Below are positions 47,001-58,142 of a DNA stretch of 64,000 bases, piece after piece. Under the pieces are notes generated by a model. The model was not told where the DNA came from. It ran no database searches and saw nothing but the letters and a program-made list of their open reading frames with translations. A program made the position numbers and the translations under genes. Position 1 is the first letter of the stretch; each line of letters begins with the position of its first letter. The DNA is from Mesorhabditis belari (taxonomy: Eukaryota > Nematoda > Chromadorea > Rhabditida > Rhabditidae), in assembly GCA_958450365.1 (NCBI GenBank), contig CAUEEP010000245.1:124001-188000 (forward strand). Direction: 5' to 3'.

Positions 47001-50000
47001 TTTCAAGTTACCACTCTTAATTGATCTTAATTCAAATTTCGCTTTTTAACATTTATTTAAGCTTTATCAGTTTACCCCAAAAGGTATAACGAGATCTCCA
47101 TGAATGGCTGGATCCCAATCCGGTTGACAGAGTCCCCAATCGTGACGAGCCAATAGAGTCACCTAAAGAAAGTTCTATAGTCGCAAGGCTTATAATACAT
47201 ATTTCCACTGAAATCTCTTACATTTCTCACATCGATTCCCGTGTAGAGAGTGGTGCCCGGCGGTACAGAAACCGAATGAGCCCTCATCGATGGGAACTCT
47301 AGACTCATTCTTTTGCTGAAGTTAAAGAAAAAAATCACTCTAGAATCGTCCATTTGATAGAGCAAAAATAAATTCATCAGAATATAGCATTTGCTTTTTT
47401 TCTATAAAAGTTCGAAAGAGTTTCAAGATTTACCATTTGCCTCATGAACAGCCACCCGTACTCCCTCATCAGCGAACTCGTCCGGCAAGAAGTTGCTCTC
47501 TGAAATTCAACTTTTAAATAGAAATCGAATTTCCGTATTTCTTCAGGTATCAAAAGAATCTCAATTTTTTCACCATTTTCCTCATTTGCGTCGATTTTCA
47601 GCATAATTTGCCACCCGTGGGCCCACCCGGAGAACCATTGACGGTGTTGAAATTTCGAGTTCGGAAAGCTACAACGTACTGGATAAAGATTGATATAGCT
47701 ATTTGAATCGTAAAAAGATAGTAAGCTTTTCATTTGGTATTGATAGATTTCGCATGATGTTTACGAGTAAAACCTAAAGCACTATCCACCAGTACGTTTG
47801 TGGGAAATTTGATATGCGCCCGCCCACTTTGCCATTGGCAATCCAAATTTGAGCTCAAATTTCGGTACTTAGTGATTATAGGCCTCGCACTTCTCATATA
47901 TGAATATGTGCTTACTTTCATCCACTTCAACAATACATCCAGTACCATTAATTTGTTGCACAGGCTTTGCTGTTAAGTATTCAACACAAAAATCCCTCAT
48001 ATAATTGTTGAAGTCGATTGTTGTTGAGGGATTCATCGCCATAGATGAGGACTGCGGGATTTATAGCCCCTAAGTACCCAAATTTCATGGTGTTTAGTTG
48101 TTCAATTTAAATAGTTTTTATAAAAATCGACAGAGAAAGACTTGGCGCATCTAATGATACTAAAAATATTGAAATTCAACAACCCAACACCAAAATATTT
48201 GAGCTTAAAGTTAGGTTGCCTGGGAAAAGGGACGGGGCCAATCAAATGTCCAATAACCAGTACAGTGCTACGGTATACGGATAGATAACAATAAGCCTCC
48301 TAAATAATCGACAGAACCCTACTTTCAACAGTAACCCACCGTACGCAAAGCCCAGAGTCTGTCAGTATTGGTTGCGTCTGTTGACAGCATTCGTCCAACG
48401 GCACTCCGCCAAACGCGCACCACTCGACCATCGAGTGACAATCGGCTCTAGAAATCGAATAAAATCTAGAGTGCGCAGAAAAGTAGCTCTTTCTGTGAAA
48501 TCTTATTTAATGTTTTGATTTTGAATACACTACTGGATATCATATTTGAAAAACGATCGTCACTTTCGCGCATCTGTAACTCCCTTGTCTTTACCGTATT
48601 TCTAAATATTAATATTACCATTGTGTAGCCCTTGAAAAGAGCTTTCAGAAAATGTATAACACTAATAGTTTAAACTCAAAGACAAGGAAGTTACAGACGC
48701 GCGAAAGTGACGATCGTTTTTCAAATATGATATTTCATTGTCCAGTACTGTATCTCTGATTCTCCAGTCCTTCCTTTAAAGATCGTTTTGTGTGAGAAAA
48801 GGGACAGAGAAGCACTTTGTATTGCTTTTCTTTGGCTTTGAAACACTGAACCAACCAACCAACCAACACTGAACCTATTTTATAGAATCAATCGAGAATA
48901 TTTTCTCGCTAGATTAGTATTTGTGCTATATTCCGAATAAATATCAAATAATCATTTCCCCATCGGTACCCTCTCACACACAGAGTATTTAAATATTCCA
49001 AAAAATTTATCATTTAAGAATTGCAAAAAAAAATTTACCCAACACTCGAGAAAAACTCCATAAATGAGAAGACCTTTTTGGTGGCATTTCGATAGTCATT
49101 TGTGTATTTCTAAAAGCTTTCCCATTTATCATTCTTCATCCCACTCACCACAAACTCGGCTTGTTCGCTTGTCAAAATTTTTAAATCACTTTCCATATCT
49201 TTTGAGTAGGCTTTAAGCACGTACTGAAGCACATCGGATGGCATTTTCCAGGCTAAACATTGGAGTTGCATTAGTTGCATGAAAATTTCGGTAATTTCTA
49301 ATAACTCAAGAAGAAGAAATAACTTTCTAATAACTAATAACTAATAACTCATTTACTGCTTAAACTAAAAAAAGCAGATACCAATAATTCTTCCAATAAA
49401 CGACCATGAGCATCTATTTTCCAAACTTTTGAAAATTTTCTATTTTTTTGAATCCGTTACCAAGTCCGAGATTTTACTAAATTTTTAAGAACTTGAAAAT
49501 GGGTGTTTACAGCGAAATTTCCTATGGGTTATGATGCGAATTAAGGTTTTCAAATTTTCTTTCACTTAAAGCTTTCTAAGCTTTCTATTACTTCTATCAC
49601 TTAAAACGATTCCAAAAATCTAAATCAAAAAATCAAAAATCTTGAAAACCCGGATTAGGAGTTGACAAATCTGTCAAAATGATAATTTTTTTTCCTAGGC
49701 CGTCTATTGGAATAATTACGGTCATTGTATCAAAAATTTCCCAATCTCATACCTTTTAACTTCTCAGCGAACACCGGTTTATTGTTGCATATCGTAATGT
49801 CGGGAAAAAGTAAACCCTCTTCGGGAACGATCACATTCACTTGAAATAGAGTCGGCTTTGAATGATAGTTGAGTAAAAGGAAACCACTCTGAAGAAATAA
49901 ATGCAAATTGCGAATAAAAGTTACAAATACCGTATTTCTTCGAATAGAAGACCGGGGAAAGAGTATCATCGCGTACTCCTGCGTAGCAGCCCTTTTCAAA

Positions 50001-50684
50001 ATTTCTTTTCTGCATAAAAGCTTTCAATCAAGTGCTATAGGGCTGGAAAATGACTCAAAAATACCACATGAGCTAACAGATTTTTGAGCCATTTTCCAGC
50101 TCTATAGCACTTGATTGAAAGCTTTTTATGCAGAAAAGAAATTTTAAAAAGGGGTGCACGCAGGAGTATGCGATGATACTCTTTACCCGGTCTTCTATTC
50201 GAAGAAATACGGTATAAGGCCTAAAGTCAATTTGATTTTTGCACTGTTGGTTGAGGATTGATTTCTAGAAAAAATTTTTCAGCAAAAGTTATACTAACGT
50301 GTATCATGAAGAGAAAAAGACACGACAAGACGACGACACACCAAAAAATCCGCGATGGCCATGTGTTCGAGTTGTAGATTCGAACCTAATTTTGTGATAC
50401 CCAATATTTCTAATTCCCACTCACCAATCCATGATATGTTGTTAAGCCCGAGAATTCTTTTGTTTCATAGTCACATATTCTAAGATAGATCCTCTGCTTT
50501 TTATCATCCCAAGTCGTTCTAAAGTTTTGTCCGTTCAAAGATACAGGCTAAAATTAACCGCTGATCCCCGTCGCTCATCAAAATATAGATAAAGAAAGGT
50601 TAATAAAAGTTTTTTGATGGATAAAATAGATTTAAAAATCAGGTTAAAATGCTAGAACGAATATTTCACCCCCTGAGCCTCCAT
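44047..50684 (-). CDS. DEG/ENaC-family sodium channel subunit
   Basis: Amiloride-sensitive/degenerin channel in the usual order. N-terminal TTYHGL (the family HG gating motif), TM1 exon RIFWCVVVLSCLFLFMIH (50299-50385), then LLFPDITICNNKPV (49753-49888; the FPAVTICN motif). Extracellular exons follow at 49149-49252, 49039-49109 and 48345-48447 (DCHSMVEWCAFGG, DECC), then the QIMLKIDANEEN and GVRVAVHEAN exons, PSMRAHSVSVPPGT, YSSRHCEANCLMKRYLEICEC, and SQTCFCDVKCEQLQYD. Before TM2 is NVYMREISYERHEQ, then GSMGLFLGMSTVTLLEIFIY, which is the pore/TM2 signature. The cytoplasmic tail ends at 44047 with RRVS and RRAS sites. The start at 50684 (MEAQG, then the exon at 50547) is tentative. Near 47655 the frame shifts between PGGPTGG and WQIMLKID; a one-base indel would repair it. 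Introns hold a foldback, a Merlin relic, minisatellites and the A-box array. Confidence 0.9.
44195..44259 (-). pseudogene. tRNA-like sequence next to the A-box array
   Basis: On the minus strand GGCGCTGATAGCTCAGTGAT, then AGAGCATC, is a tRNA 5' half with A box, and GGTTCAATTCC is a B box. The acceptor stem does not close. A second 5' half follows upstream (44262-44298), separated by seven A residues. Confidence 0.5.
44284..44402 (-). repeat. Tandem array of seven tRNA A-box units
   Basis: Seven head-to-tail copies of a 17-bp unit; on the minus strand each reads CGCTGATAGCTCAATGG and contains the Pol III A box TAGCTCAATGG. The unit is identical to the first 17-19 bases of the adjacent tRNA-like sequences. 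The array lies in the last intron of the DEG/ENaC gene, in sense orientation. Copies are nearly perfect, so the expansion is recent or maintained. Confidence 0.85.
45345..45790. repeat. 18-19-bp minisatellite TAATAGATTCTAGTTAAC
   Basis: About 24 units of AATAGATTCTAGTTAACT with small changes (GTTGACT, GTTAGCT), filling the intron between the DEG/ENaC exon ending DDDNG and the pre-TM2 exon. Confidence 0.9.
46401..46869. repeat. Foldback element, AGAGTGTGTTCCTCGCGAG ends
   Basis: Terminal inverted repeats AGAGTGTGTTCCTCGCGAGT at both ends, and a near-perfect inner palindrome with arms around TTCGAAAATATTTCATATAA meeting near 46635. A partial copy of the left end lies at 46122-46215. The inner motif AAAGGTGCGCAAATGTCC also occurs near 26890, next to the homopolymer block. 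Located in a DEG/ENaC intron; no transposase. Confidence 0.8.
47730..48060 (-). mobile_element. Merlin/ISXO2-like transposase relic in a DEG/ENaC intron
   Basis: A minus-strand frame starting MAMNPSTTIDFNNYMRDFCV, then EYLTAKPVQQINGTGCIVEVDESK, matches the start of the ISXO2/Merlin catalytic domain (WxxxxRxxCxxxxxxxPxxIGGxGxxVEIDES). The Asp in VDES is the first catalytic residue of that family. Downstream the frame is lost within about 20 codons. Recognition is from remembered motifs only; no terminal repeats found. Confidence 0.5.
48537..48733. repeat. Foldback element
   Basis: Arms GATATCATATTTGAAAAACG (left, continuing ATCGTCACTTTCGCGC) and the complement on the right match over about 57 bp with two changes. 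It sits in the DEG/ENaC intron between the exons at 49039 and 48447. Confidence 0.75.
49929..50213. repeat. Foldback palindrome, copy 2 (first copy at 7.9 kb)
   Basis: Same element as 7910-8200: ACCGTATTTCTTCGAATAGA at the left, its complement at the right, 285 bp. Located in the DEG/ENaC intron directly after TM1. Arms within the copy are about as similar to each other as the two copies are to one another. Confidence 0.8.
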
Positions 50685-50949
50685 TATTTGTTTCGGATCA
50701 ATAAGAATCCCGAGAGATAAGGCTTTCGTCACTCACCTTTTCCCCCAAAAGTGCCTGCTAAATGCCTGCATTTTTGTTTCTGCCTCGAACTCAAAAAAAT
50801 TTATTTTTAACAACTTGAAAATAAACTTTGTAAAAGAACGAATAATTTTGCTGAATACACTAAACCTCAAAGAACAAAATAAGTATCACAGATCCAAAAA
50901 CCCAGGCTTTAGATAAAGACAGCAAAAGTTCGAAAAACAAATCTAACAC

Positions 50950-53577
50950 TCAAAGCACATACAAAACATCTTGCGAATTTGATTGGCTCGACGTATCGGT
51001 TACTTTTTTGATAGCAAATTCGGCCAGCAAGGGAATGTGGTCCGATGGGACGTAGAGATTTGGCCAACAGCCCAATGTCCTGAAATAAAAAATAAAAATA
51101 TACAAAAATGATATATCACGTTTAATGTCTTAATATTAACAAAGTTACTATAATTTTGTTCAGAGGTGTGCTCCCAAAGTGACAAAATAGGTACCTTTGC
51201 AAGAAATTTTTCGATGGTAGAGTAAGTCGTGTAACCAGCTGAATTTTTTCCATTTCTTTAACTTCCACTTTCTAAAAAGATTGTATACGCAAAAAAACCA
51301 TCAAACAAACCTCGTCGTTGATAGATTGCACGTTGTCAACCGAATAAAAAATGAAGTCGGGGTTGCCCGAGCCCGTATGATAAGTAGAAACGGCTTCCTG
51401 AGTAATATTTTGTAAATCAAGTAAGAATTTTTGCCTACTTCTCCATCGGGAGCTAAGTGATCGTACGCGGATGCGAGCATAAACGGATGTTCCCACTCGC
51501 CATCAGGTAGACCTAATAAAAACATTCTTTAAGAGACTGCATTAAATCACTATTTTTCGAAGCATAAGTTGAGTGTCTCGTCACACCACATGACACTGGC
51601 AAAATCGTAGTCTTTGCAATAGCCGGTGAGGAGCCACATTTGATCTAAAAGGTAAACAAGCTAGATGTTCGCTTCTACTTCGCTTACCTGTCCCGAAAGT
51701 TCATGACGCGATAGGTTGGCAACATGAACTCTGAATCAAGCTTAATAAAAAAATAAGAAATGTCTTCTTCTTGCCTTGCTCTTGTGATAAATCGATAAAT
51801 CGGAGACAACGGCTGAATATTAAAATCCCCCGTAATAAAAACGGGAACGTCTTTTCCATAATCATTCATCAACTGAAAAGAGACATTTGTCGTCGTATAA
51901 GACGAAAAAACCTTATGAATGCCCGCAAAGAGAATCGCCAATTGTCCAAGTTTGATATCACCACGCTTCTCATTAAAAAGCAAATGCGTGTTCGCAAAGC
52001 AAAGATCTTGGCCGCTTTGAGTATCCGTCACAATGCAAATTTGCCCTAAAAACAAAATTAAGTCAACAAGCAAGACGTATTTGAATGTATTGGGTTGGGG
52101 AGAATGAGTCGGCGCCGAAATTTAAAGAAACTTTTTGCACCCATAAAACCTTCTTTAAATACACGTTTTGTTTCATCAAAATGGTCCACTATTTCTTTAC
52201 AAAATGGCTTTTGAGAGATTCCACAAAGTTTTTCTTTTTTGGGATTTTATGGATTCCCAAACACAGCTAATCAAAATGACAAAAAGTCCGACTCATTGCT
52301 TGAACAGTTTCTTCCACATAAACCTCCTTTGATGTTTATATAAAAAAGATAGAGCACACTCAATTACATAAGTTGCCAAATTTTCAGGAAGATCCCTCCA
52401 ACCGTTTACTCTAGATGACAGTTTATCGATTTTGTGAAAAAATGATCCTTTGTTGAGTTGAGGCGCTGTTTGAGTTCTCTTTTAAATATTATTTTGTAGA
52501 GAATTAGTTACCCCTTCTACGGATATCAAACACATATCATTTGACAAAGTCTGCTATAAGTTTTAGAAATTTCTTTGATTTTCGGCGCCGACTCATTCTC
52601 CCCAACCCAATACATGCACAAGGTCTATCAAATTATAAAACTCACCAATTTGATGACGATCCATCATTTCGCCGAGAAAATATTCAACTTCCTCGTATTT
52701 CTTGATCGCGAATCGAGACTAAACTTTACAACATAAAAATGAAAACAAATATCAAGTAGTAAGTAAACTCTAAAGTTGTGTAAATAGTAAATACTAACCG
52801 TGCGAAAAGCCAAAAGACAACCATCCACAAATTCTCCGGTTTTCTTCTTGTAGAAAGTTGTGTATCCTAAAATTTGAATTATGCAAAGTAAACATTAACT
52901 CTATTACCAAGGTTTTTGAAAACCGGTTCATAAAACGTCTCGATTTTGTCAGCCTCGACCTAAATCAAAAAAATAATAACAACGCCAAAATAACGCCATT
53001 TAAACCTCTTGCAAGCCAAAAACGTCAGCATTTAGTTTCCCGAGTTCGGTTTTCAAGTGTTTTGAGCGATTCGCCCACCCCATTTTCCATTGGTGCTTCG
53101 CACTATAAAATAAATTCACAAATTCTTTACTGTACTCACGATTTCATATGTGGATATAGATACATCGTAGATTCGGCAGTCGACTGACAAAGAACGTTGT
53201 ATGAGCACAGACGAATCCTTGAAAAGTCATCACTGGGTGGAGGTGGCTAAAATTTATATATTGTTTTTAAGTAGAATAGTAGAACTTCAACTTCAATATA
53301 GTAAAAAAATACATATACCTTGGCAAACTCGAAACGTCGCGCGTCTTCTTTATGGTATTTGCGGGTAGCAAAAGTTAAATTGTCAACGTCGGCATGCTTA
53401 TAAATTTTCTCATGATTTGGTGAAACGAGCAAATGGGGTGATGAAACCTGAGAATTAAATTTATGTATTGTTTGTATCAATTTTTTTGGTCCATACTAGT
53501 CGAAGTGTACTTTTAAAACCAACATATTTCGGCGTTCTGATGTTAAAATTTGATCTCTCAAGTACAGAAAGAAGCAT
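50950..53577 (-). CDS. ANGEL: ANGEL-type CCR4-related nuclease (EEP fold)
   Basis: Exonuclease/endonuclease/phosphatase-fold enzyme of the CCR4-related ANGEL branch, known in animals as an mRNA-end-processing (2',3'-cyclic phosphatase) or deadenylase-like protein. Exons encode, in order: KYVSSPHLLVSPNHE, RIRLCSYNVLCQSTAES (the SYNxLxQ start of the fold), KTELGKLNADVFGLQE (the catalytic LQE glutamate), GYTTFYKKKTGEFVDGC, CFANTHLLFNEKRGDIKLGQLA (NTHL motif), VPVFITGDFNIQPLSPIY (the GDFN motif), TGSGNPDFIFYSVDNV and finally YVPSDHIPLLAEF (the SDH motif). Catalytic landmarks are all present. The start at 53577 (MLLSVLERSNFNIR) fits phase 0 with the next exon. One middle exon (51570-51645, DQMWLLTGYCKDYDFASVMW) is not clearly matched. 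It lies 212 bp below the upstream acidic gene and 266 bp above the channel start. Confidence 0.9.
52090..52610. mobile_element. MITE with mariner-like ends in an ANGEL intron
   Basis: Inverted ends TTGGGTTGGGGAGAATGAGT, continuing CGGCGCCGAAA, over 31 bp with TA on both sides (52088-52089, 52611-52612). The first bases (TTGGGTTGG) resemble the ends of the mariner at 12.2 kb, so a mariner-family enzyme may mobilise it. No transposase frame. Confidence 0.8.
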
Positions 53578-53788
53578 CTTGTTATGCTCAAAGCATCTTT
53601 AGAAAACCATAAACGTTTTACTTAAATAGGAATTACAAGATAAACAAACGTGAATGGAGAAATTTTTCGAAATATTTAATCCCCATTCACAACTTGTTGT
53701 TGTCTTAAAATACTTCATTCGCTACAAAAATAGAGAACAAATAGAAATCTATTGCATCTACCCCTGTTGGTAAAGGTCATCAGTGAAT

Positions 53789-55013
53789 CTATTTCAAAAC
53801 ACGTACTTCAACAACTAAAGATGGCTTCTTATCCTCAAAATGTTTAGCGTACCCATCTGCTACGTAATCACCCTTCGTAGCATGATTTTTGCCGCCCTAA
53901 TATTAACATTTTTTTAATTGCGTTAACAGTAAATGCATACCGGAGTCTTTTTTGAGCAACCCGGCACTATTAGGTCTTCAAAGTATTTAGCGCATTCGTC
54001 AGATACGTAATCATCCGTTGAAATAAGAGTCTTGTCCTAAAAACGTTATCCGCGAAAAAATAAAATCCTAACCTTAACATTTAGCATAGTTCCAGCCCCA
54101 CAAGATGTAGACGTCCCTGTTAAGACGGCCACAAATTTCGTCGTTTCATTTGGAGTTTTTGTATTTTTTCGACATTGCTTCTTCTCACGAGGCTGAATTG
54201 AAAATAAGCGTTGAGATAAAGAGAAAAATTTACCGGTAAAACATAAAGCACATCTTTCTCCGAAGTCTCGTTTCCTGAAATTCATTGTTTTAAAATCTTT
54301 AAATAAAGGGAAACTTGAGCGATCGATTGACCAGAGATTTGGCGTATCCTCGTCATCCGAAAGCGTTATAACGTCCGGATCGACTTTTATCTCCTAAACT
54401 TACAAAATTACGCACTTTTTAAAAAACAAACCGTTGGGGAAGTACTTTGAACATTTGTTTTCGTAGTTTTTATCATAGTTTCAGGCTCGTCAAGCGATTC
54501 TAGTGACGAAGATTTTCTAAAGCAGTTGAAAGCTTAATGTTACAAGCAGGCAAAACCTTTTTTGCGCTAGTTTGCAAGCGATAACTACCGGCTCATCGGT
54601 GGGATCGGAATCTGTTTCTCCGTCTTCCAAATCGATTGTACGAGGCTCTTTACGAACTCCATTCTCTCGTTCGTCTAAAATCCTATATATCTAGTATATA
54701 TAAACGGTCAAGTCTGTCCGTTTGGGCTGAAAACTTGGAAAACTATGTAAAAAAATCGTTGATTCCGAATATCAAATTAGACTTTTGATATAGGTACGTT
54801 TTAGTACTCAGCATAGTAGCTTACAAAATGAATGACTTAAAGGACTACCCGCGAAGTTGGTAAAAACTATAAAAATTTTAGTTTTTAAAGACAAGATGCT
54901 TATTTTGACGTTACGTAATAATCAAATTTTAATATTTTGTGAAAATCTTCCCGCTCTTTTAACAACTCATAAAAAAACTCACGTAAATGCCGAAAAATGT
55001 TGAAGCTGGACAT
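53789..55013 (-). CDS. Acidic protein with SUMO-interaction-like motif and exon-encoded repeat
   Basis: Starts MSSFNIFRHL (54983-55013) after a TTTTTAG trans-splice-like acceptor and continues through exons with good splice sites: HERENGVRKEPRTIDLEDGE, KSSSLESLDEPETMIKTTKT, EIKVDPDVITLSDDEDTP, PREKKQCRKNTKTPNETTKF, then two neighbouring exons with a shared pattern, STDDYVSDECAKYFEDLIVP and KGDYVADGYAKHFEDKKPS, and VEVRVLK before TAG at 53789. VITLSDDED is the classic hydrophobic-then-acidic SUMO-interaction motif. The pair DYVxDxxAKxFED looks like an exon duplication. I do not recognise the family and see no catalytic motif; a chromatin or ubiquitin-like pathway role is only suggested by the SUMO-type motif. 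About 260 residues. It is head-to-head with the DAK gene and 212 bp upstream of ANGEL. Confidence 0.65.
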
Positions 55014-55605
55014 TGGCCAAAGAAATCGAGAACCTAAAAACAAATAACAAGTCATTCCTTTTTAAACAATTTCACGACGTCAACAATAACAGGAGAGAGA
55101 TTGGGAAAAAAGGGGAGAGCAAAAAGAACGAGAGACTTGTTTGGCATATCTGCAGGACACCAAAAAAACAAACCGATTCTCTTTTTTCGATATTGATAGA
55201 TGGCTACAAAGAAGTTTGTATCAACAAGCCGGATTCGGTCGTCGGTAGTGCGCTGCTAGGATTAGTGAAAACGATCGAGAATGTCCCCTTTCATCCGATA
55301 AGTGTTATAATAGGAGCTCCGCCAATCAGTTGTTTCGGCTGTAAAGGATCTATTTGCGCATCGGTGTGGCGGCGAACGATTTTTAGAACGGAAAATTGTC
55401 TTTTAGCCTGGGAGGTTTAGGGGACGCCCCGTTTGCGACATGGAGTTTGATTTGAAAAATGCTGCAAATTCAATATCCATAGAGGGCTATAGTCGCTGAT
55501 AACATGATTTACAGTTGAAACTAATATTTATTAAAAACAAAAGCAACTTAATAGCAACAGGCAAATCGAAAAGCAGTAACAATAGGAATCGTTTATCAGT
55601 GCGTT

Positions 55606-56131
55606 TTACGTAGAACCATCGTCCATCTTTTTGAGTCCTCGTTCTTTTGTTGATCTTTGTTTCCTTCTCCGGGCGTCAAATTCTAAATTTATTAACATTT
55701 TATCAACATATTCGAGAGCTTCTTCACGTACCTTTATAAGTGGCACAACACCAACCCACCCGCCATATCAGCTTTGCTGCCACGTATATGGGGTTTCTTT
55801 TTCAACCTACGCAATTTGTTTTTTGTGCAACTAAACTTGTATTAAGAATAATCTGAGAAAAACACCGTTACCATAGTTTGCCGGTGAAGGCTTAAAGTTG
55901 GTGCATCAGCAAAATGTCGTACACATTCTATGCAGTAGAATTGTCCTTCCCCCTTTAGAACGAGATCTGAGATCGACCGAGAAGTTGATGAACGAGATGG
56001 ATAAATCAGAAACCCTACCTCTTGATTTAATAACTTTGCTGCCTTTTGCGGTTTAAGATCGTCGTTTTTCATCGATATCTTTTCCCTTTCTTTTACGTCC
56101 TTTTCTCGATTGTGTGGTAGCTCCCGGGCAT
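55606..56131 (-). pseudogene. ZNF593: ZNF593/Bud20-type zinc-finger protein, frame-disrupted
   Basis: Family escorts pre-60S ribosomal subunits out of the nucleus. Pieces in order: basic [51 protein letters not shown] followed by LSLHRQ (C2H2 finger, family consensus GxGQFYCxxCARYFxxxxxLxxHxxxKVHKRR), then LRRLKKKPHIRGSKADMAGG and KVREEALEYVDKM before a basic tail and TAA at 55606. The pieces lie in three different frames: shifts fall at an A5 run near 56065, an A6 run near 55810, and near 55745. Removing or adding single bases in these runs restores one protein. It is nested antisense in the first intron region of the DAK gene. Confidence 0.7.
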
Positions 56132-56721
56132 CTAAAGTTATCGGTCCCGTCGATCAGCAATCCAAGCATCAAGAGGCGATTGGTAACGTCACCAAATAGA
56201 AAGGATTACAATTTTGAAATGCAAAATTATCCAATTTGAAGGTTTCATCGGAAGGCCTGCTAACGGGCGCGATTTGTGGTGACGTTTTCGCCTCACCGCC
56301 CAGTAATCACGTTCTGGCGGCATTGGAGAGGAAACTCGTGGAGAAGGTTTGGTGAAAAATTTGATCCCCAATGCTCCAAATTTCCTGGCAGGAACAGTGC
56401 TCTTTGTGATAAACTACACGGGTGATCGCCTGAATTTCGGGCTAGCGCACCAGAAATTCAAGAAAAGTGGCGGAAAAGTTTGGTTGCTTTAAGAAATTTT
56501 AAAAATTAGATTTAGGTACAAGTGGTTGTGATGACGGATGATATAGCGCTGGAAAATGTGAGAATCGTATTGGAAGTCGAAGGGGTTGGCTGCAGCAACT
56601 CTCATTATGAAGGTATCCAAAGTCTCTAATCCCTGAACTAGATGTAGGGAAACACATGGATTTTATCCAGAGACCAGCCTCCCGACGAGTTTTTCTGGCT
56701 GGATGTTTTGGGGCACGGTTT

Positions 56722-56797
56722 TGTCACCGTGGCGCAGTCCCAGGCTGCGCTTGTCTACGACCCGCACGACCCGGAGTTCGACCCCCGTAGTGCCACC
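56722..56797 (+). pseudogene. tRNA-like sequence in a DAK intron
   Basis: A-box-like CGTGGCGCAGTCCCAGG and B box GAGTTCGACCCCC at normal spacing; acceptor ends do not pair. Pseudogene or tRNA-derived repeat. Confidence 0.4.
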
Positions 56798-57280
56798 CAA
56801 TTTTGACTTCAAATGGTACATGCTATAAACTTTTTTGGGTGGCTGGAGCGATGACTGAGGCTAGGAGGAGAAAAGTCTTGATGAAATCGCTGATTATGAA
56901 GCTCAATGGGAGATAATGGTGAGTGAAGAAAAATCGATCTCAGGGGATAATAGTCCTTTTTTAGCAACACTTGGTGTTTCCCTCTACCCGTGCAGTCTCC
57001 CCAACAGACCGCCGATGTTCGGGTGGAGCAAGGAAAGATGGAGGTAAAAGTCAAGCACCATGGACGGAATCAACTTTGAACAAACTTTAGTATCGTATTA
57101 TCAAATTAGCCAAGACATTAACGATATAAAACTGATCTCTGGGCTAAACACTTGCGAACTTTCAGTGTGAATATAGTAGACCTTTAAGGACTCGGCATTC
57201 ACGGTGAACCGAGGGAGAAAAGTCGCCCGGATTTGAGGTATAACCGTGATTGGAAATATTTATCGAAAATATAAAAAACC

Positions 57281-57554
57281 TACCGTAAAAAATACTGTAA
57301 TAGTACCCCACCCCCACTCCGTGCAGGTGTTGCGTAATCTAGCATTGAACGAGTTTTTCTCGACGCTGGTTTATGCTACAATGCGCGCCGAGGTATCCAA
57401 AAATGGCTGGAATTCAGGACTATTTTATGATACCAAAGACACGGCCCTACTTTTCAAAGAAAGTACAAAAACTTTGAGAAAAAAATGAAATACTAAAAAA
57501 CCTTTGCGACTACGCGACTGTACAGGGGTGGGGTACTATCCCCCAGTATTTACA
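57281..57554. repeat. TACCGTAAATACTGTA family, copy 2
   Basis: Same family as 27375-27646 in reverse orientation: begins TACCGTAAAAAATACTGTAA, holds the inner AAAAATGGCTGGAATTCAGG block, and ends CCCCAGTATTTAC. More divergent than the copy at 61.3 kb. Located in a DAK intron right after the GLGIHGE exon. Confidence 0.75.
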
Positions 57555-58142
57555 ATCAATATTATCAAAACCTAACTTAAAAGGCCAGCTCGGGGTATTA
57601 TCCACTCTAATGATGGATACAATAATTGGAAGCCAAGCTTGGTCACCAATCACCAAAATCATTCCCTCATTCTCCTCTTGAACAACCTCGGCTCAGTCTT
57701 TGAATTGAGATGGGCATCTTACGAGGAGAGATTGTCAACTATATCAGTTGAAAAAGTTTCTCTTTACCTAGAATCTTTATTTAATTAGTTTAAGCAACAA
57801 GTTTCCGCTGTTCTACCAAGGACTTTCATGAGTTCACTCGATGGGGAAGGAATCGACATCACTGCTATGAGGAGCCGATGATCAAGTGATCAAATATCTA
57901 GGTAATTAGGTGAGATTTTAAACGCTCACACAATTGGGAATTTGCAACCGATGCTGAGGGCTTGGACGCGAGCATTTCCTGGATCAGCTTTTCCAACGTA
58001 GCTTTGAGCAGCTTGATTGCCCGATCGGGTCGAGGATGAGGAGAAGCAAATGATTGAGGAGAAAAGGGACGGCAACACTTTGGAAAAGGTAACAAGATGA
58101 ATGAGTAAGGTATAAAGCCCTACTCTGGCGGCAAAGGAATGC

